64,000 bases of DNA from Archegozetes longisetosus (lineage: Eukaryota > Arthropoda > Arachnida > Sarcoptiformes > Trhypochthoniidae): contig JAEMBT020000002.1 of the NCBI GenBank assembly GCA_018873245.2, positions 12,584,001 to 12,648,000 of the forward strand, read 5' to 3'. Under the pieces are notes generated by a model that was given only the letters and a program-made list of their open reading frames with translations, made no database searches and was not told the DNA's origin. Positions 48,144 through 61,363 of this stretch are shown here, in pieces. Both the position numbers and the translations under genes were made by a program. The stretch's first letter is position 1. The number at the start of each line of letters is the position of its first letter.

Positions 48144-51100
48144 TAATTAACTTCTATTTGTTTGCACAATTTCAAATGATTTCACGCTATAAAGCTTATT
48201 GTCAGGTGATAAAATACTTTTTTTGTTAGTCATTTCTTACACATTAGTCATAACTCACTTATTCTCATTCAAAGTTTGGCTTTGATTAAACTTTCAAAGG
48301 CTTATATTCCTCTCATATATATACTCATTGATTTTTAACGAAAAAGCATTTTTAACTGTCTATTAGTAATTGACTGGAAGAATTCATTCTGACAACTGTA
48401 CAGGAGATGCAATACTGGTTCAATTAGTAATAATACTAAATTAGTTTAGAAGGTGCGAGGGGAGCACTCATTGCTTTGGCTCGCTTCAATTAGAACATAA
48501 TACAGTCCGTCTAAATTAAAAATAAACAGAGATAAAGCAGTTAAAGCTATTTATTTTTCGATATTTTATTCACGGGTAAAACCAATTATTGATTATATTG
48601 AAAATTTGATTTATCATAATCAACTTTTATTAACTTAGTGTCCATTTACAACAATAGTGTTTAGAAATGGAGATGAAATTGTCGAAGGCATGCTCAAAAT
48701 GTATTCTACTGAGAAAACCACTTTCAATAACACACGTGTTTTTATCTGTAGATATGATTAGGTCAACTTTTGTTTCATTTGTTTCAAACTTGATTCATAT
48801 TATGCATCTAATCGATGCATAATATGAAGGAAAGTTGTACTGAACATTTGAGTTTAGTTTTAATTTAGATGGATCGTATAAAATAGGTCTGTTAGTATAA
48901 ATTACATGAGTCATAAAGCTTAGTTACTAAGCGTTAAAGAGTCAAGTTCGTTTTAATAATTGATAGCGCCTTTAACGATAACAGTATTTTGATTAAATAT
49001 TTCAATACATAAATATACATTTGCTTGAGATTAGCATTACGCTTTTATTATCGAAACATCTATAAATAAACGCAAGCTATGCACCACAGCTAGTTTTAGG
49101 CTTAGCTTCAAAGTGTTTCAAAGTTGAAAAGTTAAAGTGAAAGTATGCTGCATTAATACGTAATCATTTTTAATCCACAGTAAACATTTTAATATACAAA
49201 ATAATTGTATTTTTAAGTCTTTTTCACTTTTTATTTATATGATTAAAAAGTTGAATGTGTTCAATTTGCATTTATAACGGCGAAAAATTTTAGTATTTTA
49301 AAACAAAGAGTTAACTGATTTAGTGTGACGTATGATGTTAATGCTTATTTCTAGTCTATAATCCTCTAATAATCAGATTATCAGTTCATCATTAAGAATG
49401 TCGTCTGATTCGAAAGCGTACTGGCGCTTGTTTTGTAAAATACATTAGCTGAGTATGAGCGCTTCAAAATCAAAGTTGTACCTAAAGATCTAAATCCTCA
49501 GTTGTCCCAATGTGTCCCCCAATTGCGTTCTATTGACAGTTACTGAGCAACTTTAAAGCAAAGGGCTTACAGCTTACAGAGATGGATAGAAAGTTGAATC
49601 ACAAACATTTGACTAAAAAAATGTTGATACTACTAAAAATATCAGCAAAGACCTGCCAGAACCTCATTAGACGTGTTAAGACGAATATCCACGTAGCAGC
49701 CGATCGCGAGCTCGTAACTGTCGTTAATCGATTTTATTGAACTCTTCAGTAATTAACTGCTAAATTGTAAAAGCTTCATTCATTTATATCTATTAGTTTT
49801 AAAACTAGAAATAAAAGAAGTTTGTCCGCCATTTATTCCACACCCGTTTCATAGATATCTGCAGAGCAGTTTAGCGCGAAAGGGTGAGAGCAAGCATGAA
49901 ACAAGTCTTTCAAAACCACTATTGACTCAATATTTTTTATGACGCTCATTTCATAAGTATCCAGAGCGCCCAATGTTTATAAACACTGAAATATGAGTGG
50001 AATTTGAGTTAGTTTACTTGTTTGTTGATGAAGTTTGCGTAATCGCAAACAAAGATAGCAAATAATCTACCATACAATTTCGTACTGGATTTAAGCTTAA
50101 ATTTCAAACTTCGAACAACTGCTATAAGAATGCGAAAATACTATTATTTACCCCTCTCTTTAACTTGATAAAATGGCTGCAACTGAACTGCTCAGAGTTA
50201 ACCTTATGTTTAACAAATTAATTTAACTTTTAATAAATTGTTTTCTAAATCAGTTAATAAATTTACTATTACTACAATTGTAGCCTTGTTTCTAACCTTG
50301 TAATATAAGTAACATGTGATTTAATACAAGTCATAAGAATTGATTTATCAGAAGCAGAGCATATCCGGATAAGATTGCACTTTTCTTTAGATCAATGAAA
50401 ATAGTAATAAATGTATGATAACAAGATTTAAACTATAAAATATCGAATTGCGAACAGCAAAAATTGCATAACTTAATGCTAAATTGATGTCGAAGTATTC
50501 AATTTGAACTGTTTACTTCAGATAATGCTTACCATCAAAGGAAGTACTAAAGTATGTCTAAACTCATTCCTTCTATGCAAATTCGTATCGAATTGCAATA
50601 ACAAGAACTTTGAATCGATTTCGTAAACGTTAAAGTTAGGTTTCCAATTACAAAATATATTAGATGCCAAAATGAGATGATTGTAACCATAAGTAGAAAT
50701 GTTATTTACAAAATAGACCAATATTTAAATAACTTAATGATACTTTATTTCGACAACTCAGTTACTACAAGTATAAATTAAGAACAGATTGCAATACAAT
50801 CAAATGAATGAATCATATATTCAATGAAACATACGATTAATGAAAATCCAGTTGTCATTCAGTTGACTAAACTTATGTAACTTATAAAATTCGTATGAAT
50901 TGTGCAACAATTAAGTCAGTTTCTGGACATATCATTAAATAAGACTTAAGTCTAGAGACAGAACATAATTCCCTAATAATATTAGTTATATATAAGTTAT
51001 ATATTACACATTTTACAATATATGATAATATACAAAATGCATATATTTTGTAGGGAATGTCACAATTGGTTGAGTGAGAGCTATAACACGTTTCAAGTTG

Positions 51101-51592
51101 TGACAAATTAAATATACAAAACAAAAGCTATTTTAAAATATTAATCATTGGTTCTTAAAAATATTCTGTCAAAAATACCTTAACAAACAACTGAGTCTTA
51201 ACGTGAAAAAATAAAATTTACTAAAACTGTAATCAAGTCTAAACTAATCGAAAGCGCGTTATTGGTGTCACACTCAAACAATTATAATAAAAAATAATAT
51301 TAATAATAAACAAACTGAAAATGACTGCTTTCTCACTAAAAGTCGTGCTAATGGTTAAATTCTAATATTAATAATAGCTAATAATAGTATTATTTGTTGT
51401 GCTTAAGAAATATTGAGTCGATTGCCAACAATGCAATCCATACAATAGTTAATTAAAGACTGTACTCAACATAAATTAGGAAGAAATTGATTGGACGATA
51501 GTTTAGCATAAAGTCTAATAAGAGATCCAATTAAGATCAACAGCATCTCAATTAATAATCAACTGGCGTTGCTCTAACTCATCATTTAATTG
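48144..51592. other. Intergenic, no gene recognised
   Basis: 3.4 kb of AT-rich DNA between the hAT element and the 3' end of the ULK gene. Short open frames show no motifs. The only notable structure is the perfect palindrome at 48794-48828. Confidence 0.5.
48794..48828. repeat. Perfect 15-bp-arm palindrome
   Basis: Arms TTCATATTATGCATC and its exact reverse complement flank the 5-nt spacer TAATC, making a 35-bp stem-loop. It could be a protein-binding site, a cruciform-prone site or a small excision footprint. Confidence 0.9.
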
Positions 51593-54500
51593 TCAGGTCG
51601 ATGAGTTATCATAAGCTAATACGAACCCATGACTTTGTAATACAAAAAGCCTCTTTTCGACAGCTTCCTTATATCTGTTTAATAACTTCTTATCGTCTTC
51701 GTTATAAACTTGTTGTGATAAGGAGTGTAAAAGTATCTGTGCCGTTTGATAGCGTCGAAAGCACTGAAATAAGTAGAGACCATTATAAAAAAGAGGTTAC
51801 CTTTGTTTCCGTAAATAAATATCTTATATAAACACATACCTCAGTCGCGCGGCCGAAAAGTTCTTCAAGTGCAGCTGATTGGCACATCTCTATCGCGTAA
51901 TTGTAAATCAACTTATCTGCAGATATGTTCTCTATAGCTTTCTGAGTACTGCTATTGATAAGCGAAGCACAATCAAGTGATTTGCACGTGTTTAGACAAT
52001 GATGAAAGCGATCTTTCATAGTTCGAAGTACTAGATATTTTATTTATAAATATATTTTTAGTCCAATGGCTTATATTAAGAATATCTATTTTTCAAAGCT
52101 GTTAAGTAATACCTGATCGAACAGATGCTGAAGTTCTTAGTCTTCCCGCCTGAATTTCTTTTCGAGATAATTGAAGTGCAGACGACAAAAGCTGTAGTGA
52201 TCGCACGTACAGAACTAATTGCTCTGTTTTGCGGTAAGACTCACTTTGCATCTGAAATTTAAAGCACAAACATTTGAAACAATTATAAAGATAACCAGAT
52301 ATGAGAACGAGTTATACTAAATGCTGATAAGTCAAAATCAAGTCAAACCTCTTTGCTCACAGAATCAGTCAGAATTGAGAGAGGACTCGATTTACTATCT
52401 GCTAATTCAAGAATACAATCAACGAGCGCTAATATGAAATTCAATTTGGCCAAAGTTTCATTGTGTTCGCGATCTAATAGAGTCTCCTCGGGTAAATCTG
52501 GAGCTTCAAACATAATCTGTTCATGTTGTGGCTGAGGCTGATGTGATGCAGAAGAAACTGTATTTCCATACGGACTATTGTATGGATAGAAACAGCAGCG
52601 ATAGGAACGTGCATGTGATGCACCTGAATGTCTGTGTTCGCGATAAACCATTTTTTCTGGGTAGCTGTAGCCGTGTTGCAAATCGTTGAGTGTGAGAGCA
52701 CGCGGCGACGAAGAGGCGAACGCTAGTTTTGTGGCACTATTCGCAACGTTCATATTAGTAGCAATCGATGGCTCTGTTTTACTTGCACGAAGAATCCAAG
52801 AAGAAGGTTGTTGTTGATAATAACCATAATGTTCTTGTGGGGCGGTTCCCACTATTGGCGGCAATATTTGTCCAGCTGTGGTAGCAGTCGCGCAAATAGC
52901 CGGCAATAGAGGAGAGGTCGCAGCTGTCGCATATACCGGAGGAGTCATTTGCCTATAAAGTGGTGGAGATGTTTGACAATTAACTGCACTCAGTACTGGA
53001 GCACTTCGTCGGCGAGAGTTATTCATTGAGATCGTAGACCCAGATCCAGGAGGCGTTCCGATCACGAAATGAACAGTTGGGGGAGAAAGTTGACTGATAT
53101 CTGCCACCAAACGGCTTCGCGATCCACTGCCAGTACTTCCTAATGAACTAGACGAATCTTGTCGTCGCAAATTATTTGGTTTATGTGATGATTTTGGGGT
53201 TGTCGGAGGACTTGTCAGCATTGAGTTGTTATTATTACCACTTTGTGTATTATCATTGCCGCTATCAGTGCTGCCAGCATTGACTCCGATACTACTATTG
53301 TTTGAACCACAACTTCGCTGAATTCGCTCAAATGCTTCTTTCTGTGACGGAACAGGCATAGGATCGGGTGCGAGTGACGCCAATGGAGAACCTTTTGGCT
53401 TAAATGCGCGCTTAATTCCTCTATGCTTTGGAGATGGGGTTCGAGTCAAAACATTGTTACTATTGGCATCTGCTGTAACCATAACAAAGTCGTCGCCTTG
53501 ATCTGATGATCCAGAAGATGATGGTGTAGAGGGAAACTCGTCGCCAGCTTTTGGAGAATGAGGAACCAGAGGAGTGACTGGAGAACCATAAGAGATAGGC
53601 GATTGAAGCGGTGATGAAGACACTGAAGAACGTTGCGAAGGCTGAAGAACGGGTACAGCTTTACTCGGTACTGATCTCAAGAATGGATGATTAAAGAATT
53701 CGTCGAATTCCATGCGATCCTTTGCATTACGCCTTAGTAAGCGTGATATCAAATCTGTTAGTTCAGGAGACGTTCCGCTCGGAATCCTACAGATTTAAAT
53801 ATTCATTAAATATTTGATAATTCAAGTTCAAATTAGTTCATAAACTCAGGTAAGTTTAACGTACTTTGGAGCTAAGTTTGGAGTCTTCTCATAAAAAGTT
53901 TTGAGTGCTTGTGGTGTAGATGCTTGAAAAGGAGCTTTTCCTGTCAGACATTGAAATACAATCGTTGCGATAGACCAGAGATCAGCCTTTGCGTCGTATT
54001 TTAAAGACATTATAACTGTTAAAGTGAAAATAAAATTTGTTACTCAAAAGTTGATAACAAATAAAAAATACGGTTTACTACCTTCGGGCGCCATATACAT
54101 TGGAGATCCGCATAGAGTGGCTGCCATTACACCGTCCTCAAGAAATCGTGCAAAACCAAAATCAGCAATTTTTAACTTTATTTCAGTGGGCAATGGATTT
54201 TGTTTAGCACTTTCGTGACAGAGAAGAATATTCTAAAAGACATTAAAAAAGACATTATAGTTATGCCATAAAAGGTCAATAAACCAAATGAATATTTTAA
54301 TGATTTTTCTTTTTCAGGGAACATGTCACTTTATTTTTATTAATTACCTGTGGTTTGAGGTCTCGGTGGACTATTCCCTTAGCATGTAGTGCTTTCATAG
54401 CTCCGGCTAATACAAATAAAAAAACAATTGTTCAAAATGTCAAAACTGTAAAAAAAATGAACTCAAAATTTGAGAAAATTCTATTTTTCTCCTTAAAGGA

Positions 54501-57500
54501 TAGCCAATTAAAAATTTTGGATCAATTGTTTTAGTTATTGCATAAAATTGAGGATAGAGCCAATAAAATGTTTATAACAGTTAACATAAACCTTCACAAT
54601 AGCAATAGAATAACCTCTAAAATATTAGAAAACAGGTTACTCTGCTCTCAGCTGAAACAGATTGCAATACATTAGTTCGTAATAATCACTAAAATGAGTT
54701 AATATTCATTATTTTGACATTTCAACAAAAGACCATTAAGATTTATTGCATTCGGTTTTCTGGTTTTCTCATCATTTAAATTATTTCTGCACATCTATTA
54801 CGATTTGCAACACAAATACAACAAAACATATTTAAATTGCCCTAAAATCCTGTCAATATTTTTTCTAATTAAAGATATACTTAGCTTAAAAACGAGTATT
54901 ACAGATAAAATATCTCTGGAATAGAATCTGATGAAAAAATATGCTATGAACATCTCTTATTGTTAAGTAATACTGATTCAGAATATGACAAAGAGTTATC
55001 CCTCTAGGCTATGAATTCAAAATAGGTTTGTCATGCATCAAAGGAATATTAATCTGATTCCACCTAAATTTTGAAGGTCAGTTAAATTTCAAACTGAATC
55101 ATGTAATTATCATAAAACCAAAGGTAATGAAAACGAAGTACAGGTATGCGTTGTGCAATGAAAAAAATGAAAATCAAAATTACATTTAAAAAAGGGGTAA
55201 CAAAGGGACTGAACATCGAGTTATGATTAGGACTTTAAAATGATTCAAATCTCACAACGCTTTAGTGAATAGGCTTTATTGAAGTTGAATTAATGCTTGC
55301 ATGAAATTGCAATAATAAAGAAAGAATGAGAAAATTGCAGGCAAATTGAGTTCAATAATCTTAATAAAACTTATGGCTACAGCAATAGCTAGATAACTTT
55401 TGCAATTATATAATTCAAAGTTCATACCGATTTGCTTCAAGAAGAGTCTGATCGTATCTTCAGAAAGAGATCCTTTTGCTAAAGAACAAATTTGAAAAAA
55501 AACATTTAATCACAAGAATTAAATTCGAGCACTAACGGTCTTTAGCTATACGGTTGTCATTCAATTTTAAAACATTTGTTAAGTATTAGTTTATTTTATT
55601 TTGTTTATTAAGTAATGTCTTGGGGCTTCATTAAAAGTATGTCAAAATTGATTTGATTGTTAAAACTTACATTGAAGATAGTCTGCGAGATCGCCTCCAT
55701 TGCAATACTCCATAACCAGATAGACGTGATGTTGAGTTTCTTTGCAATCGAGGAGTGCGACTACATTCTCGTGATGTAATTCTGTTAGTTCTTCTAGAAT
55801 TTTGATTTCTTTCCCGAGGAGATTTTGGGAACGCGCCAAATTCTTCTTAGTTATGCTTTTAATGGCAACTGGTTGTTCATGTCTCTATTATAGTAGATAA
55901 TAATTTCAACTATTTTTGGATATTTTCTAAACTTCTTTCTAGAGTTCTTCACGTTTCATAAATTTTTGTGACATTCAATTCAATTAAATATTTCTAAACG
56001 TGAAGTTTACGCCTCGTTATACATGTGTAAGGTGCTTATACAAAAATCTTTTCAAACTATGTATAGGTTTCTCATTAGGGAATAAAAGTAAATCAATAAA
56101 AGTATGAATCATAGTTGCCATTGACAGAACAAAGCAAGAATAAATATTGAACCAAACATCTTATGCAAAATAATCAATAAGAATGACCACAACATTATCA
56201 AACACTAATCATATGCAAGTATTAAGGGGAATATCAAATGTAAACACAGTATAAGTACTGATAAGTTTGCCTCTGGCATCAACTGAAAGGCTTGTGCAAC
56301 AATTGGCGACTTTATGTCTGTTAATGGCAGGTTATGAAATTAACAACCGATTGTTAAAAACGAATACAAAAAACACTTTTACTAACATCAGAGCAATTAT
56401 TCTGAAAATGTTGATTCAGATCCAGAATTTAAAATTACAACCGTGAAAAAATTTTGCTAAAGCGCTTGCCACAGATTTAATGCTCTTCCTTAAAACATAA
56501 TCCCATTTAGAGATAATTTGAAAGTTGCTCTAATTCATGACTCTCACTCTCTCGTTCAGTAAACACTTGAAAAGTGATAATCTGTTTTATTTATTATTTT
56601 TTTAAAATGATAGCTATATTTTGAAAAAGCATAATGAGCAAAATGAGTATAAACTGGTCTTCGATGAATGTTTGTCACGTGCATCGGAAATGTTGCTACT
56701 TGTTAGTTACTTGATAATTTTGATAGTTGTCAACTATGATAGTCCAACAAAATGAGGTCTCTCTACGACTACCACTGCAAAAAAGAATCACTAAAACTCA
56801 TTGAGTGCACTGCACTTACTTTCTAACTAAATAAAGAGAACCGAATATAAGATAAAATAGCATTTAAAGTAAAAGTGGCAAAAGCTGCGGTAATCATAAC
56901 TTAGGGTTGATAGCAGAAAGAACTAGTTGTGATAGTGATAGGGTTGGGGCCATTGCATCGCTCGCAATGGCAATTCGCCAATTAATTGTGACATTACATC
57001 ACATGCTATTATACTTGATTGTATGCATTGAAGGTCTTTCTATTTCGACCCAACAGTTACTATACTTATACATTATATACCAGTTTAACACTGACTATAA
57101 CTTGTATTTTAACCGAACTATCATTTCTGTCACGCGCTCATTGTGTGAATGTTTCATATGATTTGGTTGAATAAAAAGTTGACTATTTATTGACATTTTT
57201 CTCATAAATATTTTTCACTAAATATGGTTTCATTTATCTGACACAAGCCTTAATCAGGACTTGCACTCAATCGCATGACTCCGTCAAATGATCACAACTC
57301 ACTAGAAAAAGGCTAACAATACAAACGAGTTAAATCAACGGTCAAAGTATTGACCAAATCCTGCTAGGCTTTCACTCACAAAACACATTAACTCAAACAA
57401 TTAGCCATTTTTAATCACTATTAGCTTTTATTCAAATCCAATTGAAACAAAGAATCGAAGCTACGATTCATAACATATGAAAGACAATGCGAAAAGTTTA

Positions 57501-57930
57501 CGCTTTTCTTAAAAATGTTTGCATTTCATTATTGCATATGATTTCTGTCAATTCTATTGTTCAGTAGATAAATAGCTTACGAATGATGTGATACAACGTA
57601 ACTGACAAAAACGTTTCATTTAATCTCAGATATTAATCTATTTAAATCTCATAAACGGAAAAAATAGAACTGCAAAATATTCCATCGATAAATACGAAAA
57701 GAACTACAAAAATAAACAACAAACTGATATAAACTGCAAGAAATAAGTGCGGAATAACTAATTGAATAGTGAGAACCATATAAACAAACGAAACGTTGTA
57801 TGACTAAACATTAAATAATGAATAGATTTATTGGACATACGGTTTTGTGTCTTCCTTTGAAGACAACAGCGAAGGCCCCATGTCCTATCAGGTCCTTTAA
57901 TGAATATTCATATTCACCAACGCTTTCCAT
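51593..57930 (-). CDS. Atg1: Serine/threonine kinase ULK/Atg1 (Unc-51-like), autophagy initiator
   Basis: Kinase that starts autophagosome formation with Atg13, FIP200/Atg17 and Atg101. Ten exons, minus strand: 57930-57841, 55884-55671, 55478-55428, 54406-54348, 54232-54082, 54015-53865, 53786-52361, 52251-52113, 52030-51840, 51763-51593; phases agree throughout, about 880 residues. Kinase domain 8-275: glycine loop [11 protein letters not shown] (16-26), VAIK K39, helix-C E56, HRD 132-134, DFG 162-164, activation loop [14 protein letters not shown] Ser/Pro-rich middle includes DDFVMV (337-342), matching the ULK1 Atg8-interacting (LIR) motif. The C-terminal EAT/MIT region is conserved ([41 protein letters not shown]). 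Intron 1 is 1.96 kb. The large exon may instead end at 52349 (donor GTTTGA, adding four residues); GTGAGC at 52360 fits better. Kinase residues all look intact. Confidence 0.95.
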
Positions 57931-57963
57931 TTTTGGTCAATAAACACTTATTTTTATTATTAT

Positions 57964-57971
57964 TATCGATA
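57964..57971. promoter_or_regulatory. TATCGATA (DRE-like) motif upstream of ULK/Atg1
   Basis: A perfect 8-bp palindrome, 34 bp upstream of the ATG. In Drosophila this is the DREF/BEAF site typical of housekeeping promoters. The relevance in this organism is inference. The ATG may be very close to the transcription start. Confidence 0.35.
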
Positions 57972-58983
57972 ACTGTATTATTCACTTATTATTTCTTTGT
58001 TAACAATCGAGTCAACTATTAAACAGTTATTCAATTGAATCGTTAATAAATAATTCATAATTAATTAGAGAGAAGAGACATTTGTTCACTTAATTGATTT
58101 ATTTCATCACTTTCTTTATACTTAGAAATATTGGTTTGGTTTCAAAATTGATTTCAATGTAATTCGTAATAAGAATGTAGTCGAGTCTATTTCGTACTGT
58201 TGTATATCAGTCATGTCAGTCTTATGTTCACTATTTTTATATAGACTCTGTTTATACACAACTCTATTCTAGTTTGCGTTTGTGTTGTTATAATACGCCA
58301 TCGCTTGTCTCACTTCTCCTTAATACGAATCTATCCTCAGCTGACTTTGTGTTTCATTGCCTTTCAATACAATGACGTCATTAACATTTGAGGCTGCGAA
58401 GCATTTAAATATCTCTTTAACTGTGTACTAGCTCTAGTTCTTTAACTACTCCACTGACATCTGCTGACCCAAATGCTTAGTATTGAACGGTTTCTATCAA
58501 AACCAAATTTTGTTAATAAGTTTGAAAGATTGGAAAACTTATACTCCAAAGGCTTAATATTGTTATATCTTATAATAGATTCGCACAAACTTTTCGCAAA
58601 TCACTAGAGATTAAATTTTGGTAATATTGACATGTTTATAATCCATTTTTATATAATTATTGGTAGTATTTTATAAACGTTTCTCATAAGGGCTTTTTAG
58701 AGCTTTCGATTCGCCAAAAATCATTTTAAAAGGTTGTATTTTGGTTAAAAAAAATTTATTAATTACAAAATCCTTAAGTTTTATCTAATGAAAAGATGTA
58801 ATACAAATTTTTAAAAGTTTCCATTATCTACAGATCTGAGCAATTATGCTCATCTGAAATATTGACTAAATTATACAATTAATTAATATGGATAGCTGTA
58901 CATTTTATGCTAAAAAATCGATTTTGCTTTACCGCAAATCTGCAAATAATTACAAAAAATTAATTAATTGCATATAAATGCAT
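57972..58983. other. Spacer between RPAIN and ULK/Atg1
   Basis: About 1 kb between the RPAIN stop and the ULK start, both on the minus strand. It contains TTTATT at 58755-58760 (AATAAA on the minus strand), a probable RPAIN poly(A) signal, and should include the ULK promoter at its left end. Nothing else was recognised. Confidence 0.5.
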
Positions 58984-59985
58984 TTAAAAGTCATACGAAG
59001 TAAAACTTACAGCGCAAGAAAGTGTGATATTATTGGGACTGCAGAGCGAACTGTTATTAATCACATTGAAGTTGAGATCACGGTTAGAACAAACAGAGTT
59101 GTGTTGAGCTATAATATAATCGATTCTTTCTTGAAGTAATCGCAAAGTGAATGAAAACTAAAAAATGAATAAAATTCATATTTTAAATCTAATTTAGAAT
59201 AGCCTTCGTTTGATGTGAATTTATATTTATAAAAGTAGTAAAATGTGTGATAATAGCAAAGTATAGAATGAAATATCGATATATCGAACCTGAGCTGTGA
59301 AGTAAAATCCACAACTGTTACAGGTCAATTCTGTTCTATCGTCGAATGCAATCAATTTGAGTGGATTTTTCTTACAGAAAAAGCAAACAACAGAATCGCG
59401 ATTTGTCAAAAGCCATTCCAGTTCTTCTTCTTTACGCCATTCCAACAAATCTTCCCAATACTGGCCTTCTATTCATTGATTATCAATACTTTTAAAAATA
59501 TCTAACATAAATAACAGAACTTCTAATTTGTAAATTGATTGAAACCTTCAATAATCAATTCTTGTCTGATTTGTTCCATGAAGTCAGTGATGTCCGACTG
59601 ATTCATGTGCGGAATCTCTGATTTGTTATATTGATCCCAAACTGATTTCATGACCTCTTCAATCAATTTTTCCCTATTACTATCCAAATCTTCGTCAGTT
59701 GGTGCCTCATTTATATCAATGTTACGAAATCTTTCTATAAGTCGTGAGCGCGTTTCATGTCTTTTATCATTAAGTCTTGTCAGACATTGCTTTCAATTAA
59801 AAGGAATAATTAATCAACTAATATTCAAGTTAAATTGCATTCAATTAATGTTAAGATTCAGTAAAGTGACAATTTTTTACCTCACGATATAATTGTTGCC
59901 AATTAGGAGATGTCTTGTACATATCCTTATGTCTTAACTGTTGATACGATTGTGCTTTCGGTGACTTTGAGTTTGATTCACACAT
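58984..59985 (-). CDS. RPAIN: RPA-interacting protein (RPAIN/RIP-alpha homologue)
   Basis: Adaptor that binds replication protein A and carries it into the nucleus (family knowledge). Four exons, minus strand: 59985-59881, 59789-59546, 59468-59290 and 59157-58984; 233 residues against about 219 in human. The N-terminal RPA/importin-binding segment matches the family (SYQQLRHKDMYKTSPNWQQLYRE then QCLTRLNDKR...RLIERFR, read across the exon 1-2 junction). The middle is acidic and helical (VMKSVWDQYN, FMEQIRQELIIE, WRKEEELEW). A C-terminal zinc-binding part has CFFC (CxxC), CNSC (CxxC) and a late CSN...LSC pair. Introns are short (91, 77 and 132 bp). The donors of exons 2 and 3 (GTTTCA, GTTCGA) are weak but the phases fit. 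ATG-to-ATG distance to METTL1 is 297 bp, divergent. Confidence 0.88.
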
Positions 59986-60282
59986 TTCTGGTCTCGATCA
60001 ATAAAATTTTATACAAATAAAACGTTTAACTGATAATTTGACTGCAAGTTATAAAATATAAAAACGATTAAAACCCAATTGAGTCATAGTTGAAAATCAT
60101 ATGATATCATTTTATGTCAGGTTAGCTAGGCTAAGTTACACTAAGTTTCATAACAACATGTGATCTCAATTTAAAATAACATAATTATTGAATGAACCAA
60201 ATAGTAAGTCAACTTTTTGAATTAAAAATCTAATTTGAACAAACTCTCAAATTTAGTCGAAAATTAACGTTTATATAATTGA
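59986..60282. promoter_or_regulatory. Bidirectional promoter between RPAIN and METTL1
   Basis: A 297-bp interval separates two divergent start codons, so both promoters must lie within it. It contains a CATATG E-box-like site near 60098 and a GGTTAGCTAGGCTAAG patch, but no obvious TATA box for either gene. Co-regulation is inference. Confidence 0.6.
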
Positions 60283-61080
60283 ATGATGGAAAATATTGAA
60301 GAGGAGAGCAAGAAGAGAAAACAATCAACCGAAAATGAATATGATGAAAGCGATGATAAGATGGAAGTGTTGCCATTACCGCAAAAGCGTTATTATCGAC
60401 AAAGGGCTCATTCGAACCCAATCGCTGACCACTGTTTCGATTATCCTTTAACTCCTGAATCAATCGATTGGTCGATATGCTATCCAAATATAGACTCGGA
60501 AAATAATCAAAGTGTTGAATTTGCAGACATTGGTTGTGGCTACGGTGGACTTCTTATTGAATTGTCGGAAATGTTTCCAAAAGTGCTTATGTTAGGCATT
60601 GAAATTCGTGTCAAAGTTTGTGACTTTGTTTGTGATCGAATCAAAGCTTTGAGACAACAAAATAAGGGGAAATATCAGAATATTTATTGTATTAGAAGTA
60701 ATGCAATGAAATATTTGCCAAATTATTTCAGAAAGTCTCAGTTAACGAAAATGTTTTTCCTCTTCCCCGATCCGCACTTCAAGAAACAGAAGCATAAGTG
60801 GAGAATAATATCACAACAATTGTTGTCAGAATATGCGTATTGTCTGAAAGTTAACGCTTTGGTCTATTTGGCCACTGATGTTCACGAATTGTTTGAATGG
60901 ATGAAAAATCACTTTATAGCTCATCCTTTGTTCGAAAGTTTAGAGCAAACAGAAATAGATAACGATCCAGTTGTACCGAAACTTTTCGATTCAACAGAAG
61001 AGGGAAAGAAAGTGACTCGAAATGGGGGACAAAAGTTTATCGCAGTTTTTAGAAGAATTGAAGACAGTTTCATTTCATAG
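60283..61080 (+). CDS. METTL1: tRNA (guanine-N7-)-methyltransferase METTL1/TRMT8 type
   Basis: Catalytic subunit of the METTL1-WDR4 complex, which makes m7G46 in the variable loop of certain tRNAs using S-adenosylmethionine. A single exon of 265 residues, against 276 in human. A charged N-terminal tail (1-35) precedes the core. The SAM-binding motif is [15 protein letters not shown] (80-94), with acidic GIEIR (105-109). The signature [17 protein letters not shown] spans 159-175; D163 sits in the catalytic loop. The C-terminal [13 protein letters not shown] motif (237-249) is conserved. Two tandem ATGs (60283, 60286) begin the frame; no upstream in-frame ATG is seen. AATAAA lies at 61173. Intronless structure with all motifs complete indicates a working gene, not a processed copy: no poly(A) tract or flanking duplication is visible. 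Confidence 0.95.
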   Translation: MMENIEEESKKRKQSTENEYDESDDKMEVLPLPQKRYYRQRAHSNPIADHCFDYPLTPESIDWSICYPNIDSENNQSVEFADIGCGYGGLLIELSEMFPKVLMLGIEIRVKVCDFVCDRIKALRQQNKGKYQNIYCIRSNAMKYLPNYFRKSQLTKMFFLFPDPHFKKQKHKWRIISQQLLSEYAYCLKVNALVYLATDVHELFEWMKNHFIAHPLFESLEQTEIDNDPVVPKLFDSTEEGKKVTRNGGQKFIAVFRRIEDSFIS

Positions 61081-61172
61081 AATTCAGACAATTTCATAGA
61101 AAGTTTTATGAAACTAAAAAGTCAACCAATTAATTAAATCTATGAGTAAATGTTTTGCCTTTATTAATTTTG

Positions 61173-61178
61173 AATAAA
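61173..61178 (+). terminator. Poly(A) signal of METTL1
   Basis: Canonical AATAAA 93 bp after the METTL1 stop codon. Confidence 0.6.
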
Positions 61179-61363
61179 GAACGAATGTTTAGAACAATGT
61201 TATAATTCAAGTTATTTGATATACACTTAACTTAATTGATATCTTCAAAGTATTGAATCATTTCTTTTGCATGAAACGTTTAGCACGTATTCTGAAGTCA
61301 ATAGTAGTTCATTATAATATAAAATAACAAAACAGTGCAGTGAGCATGTCGATCATATGAACT

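Noticed and set aside
51601-51831. 76-codon plus-strand frame
   Set aside because: Shadow of the last ULK exon, whose minus-strand translation matches the C-terminal EAT/MIT region.
56907-57161. 84-codon plus-strand frame in ULK intron 1
   Set aside because: No motif; hydrophobic stretches follow from AT-rich codons.
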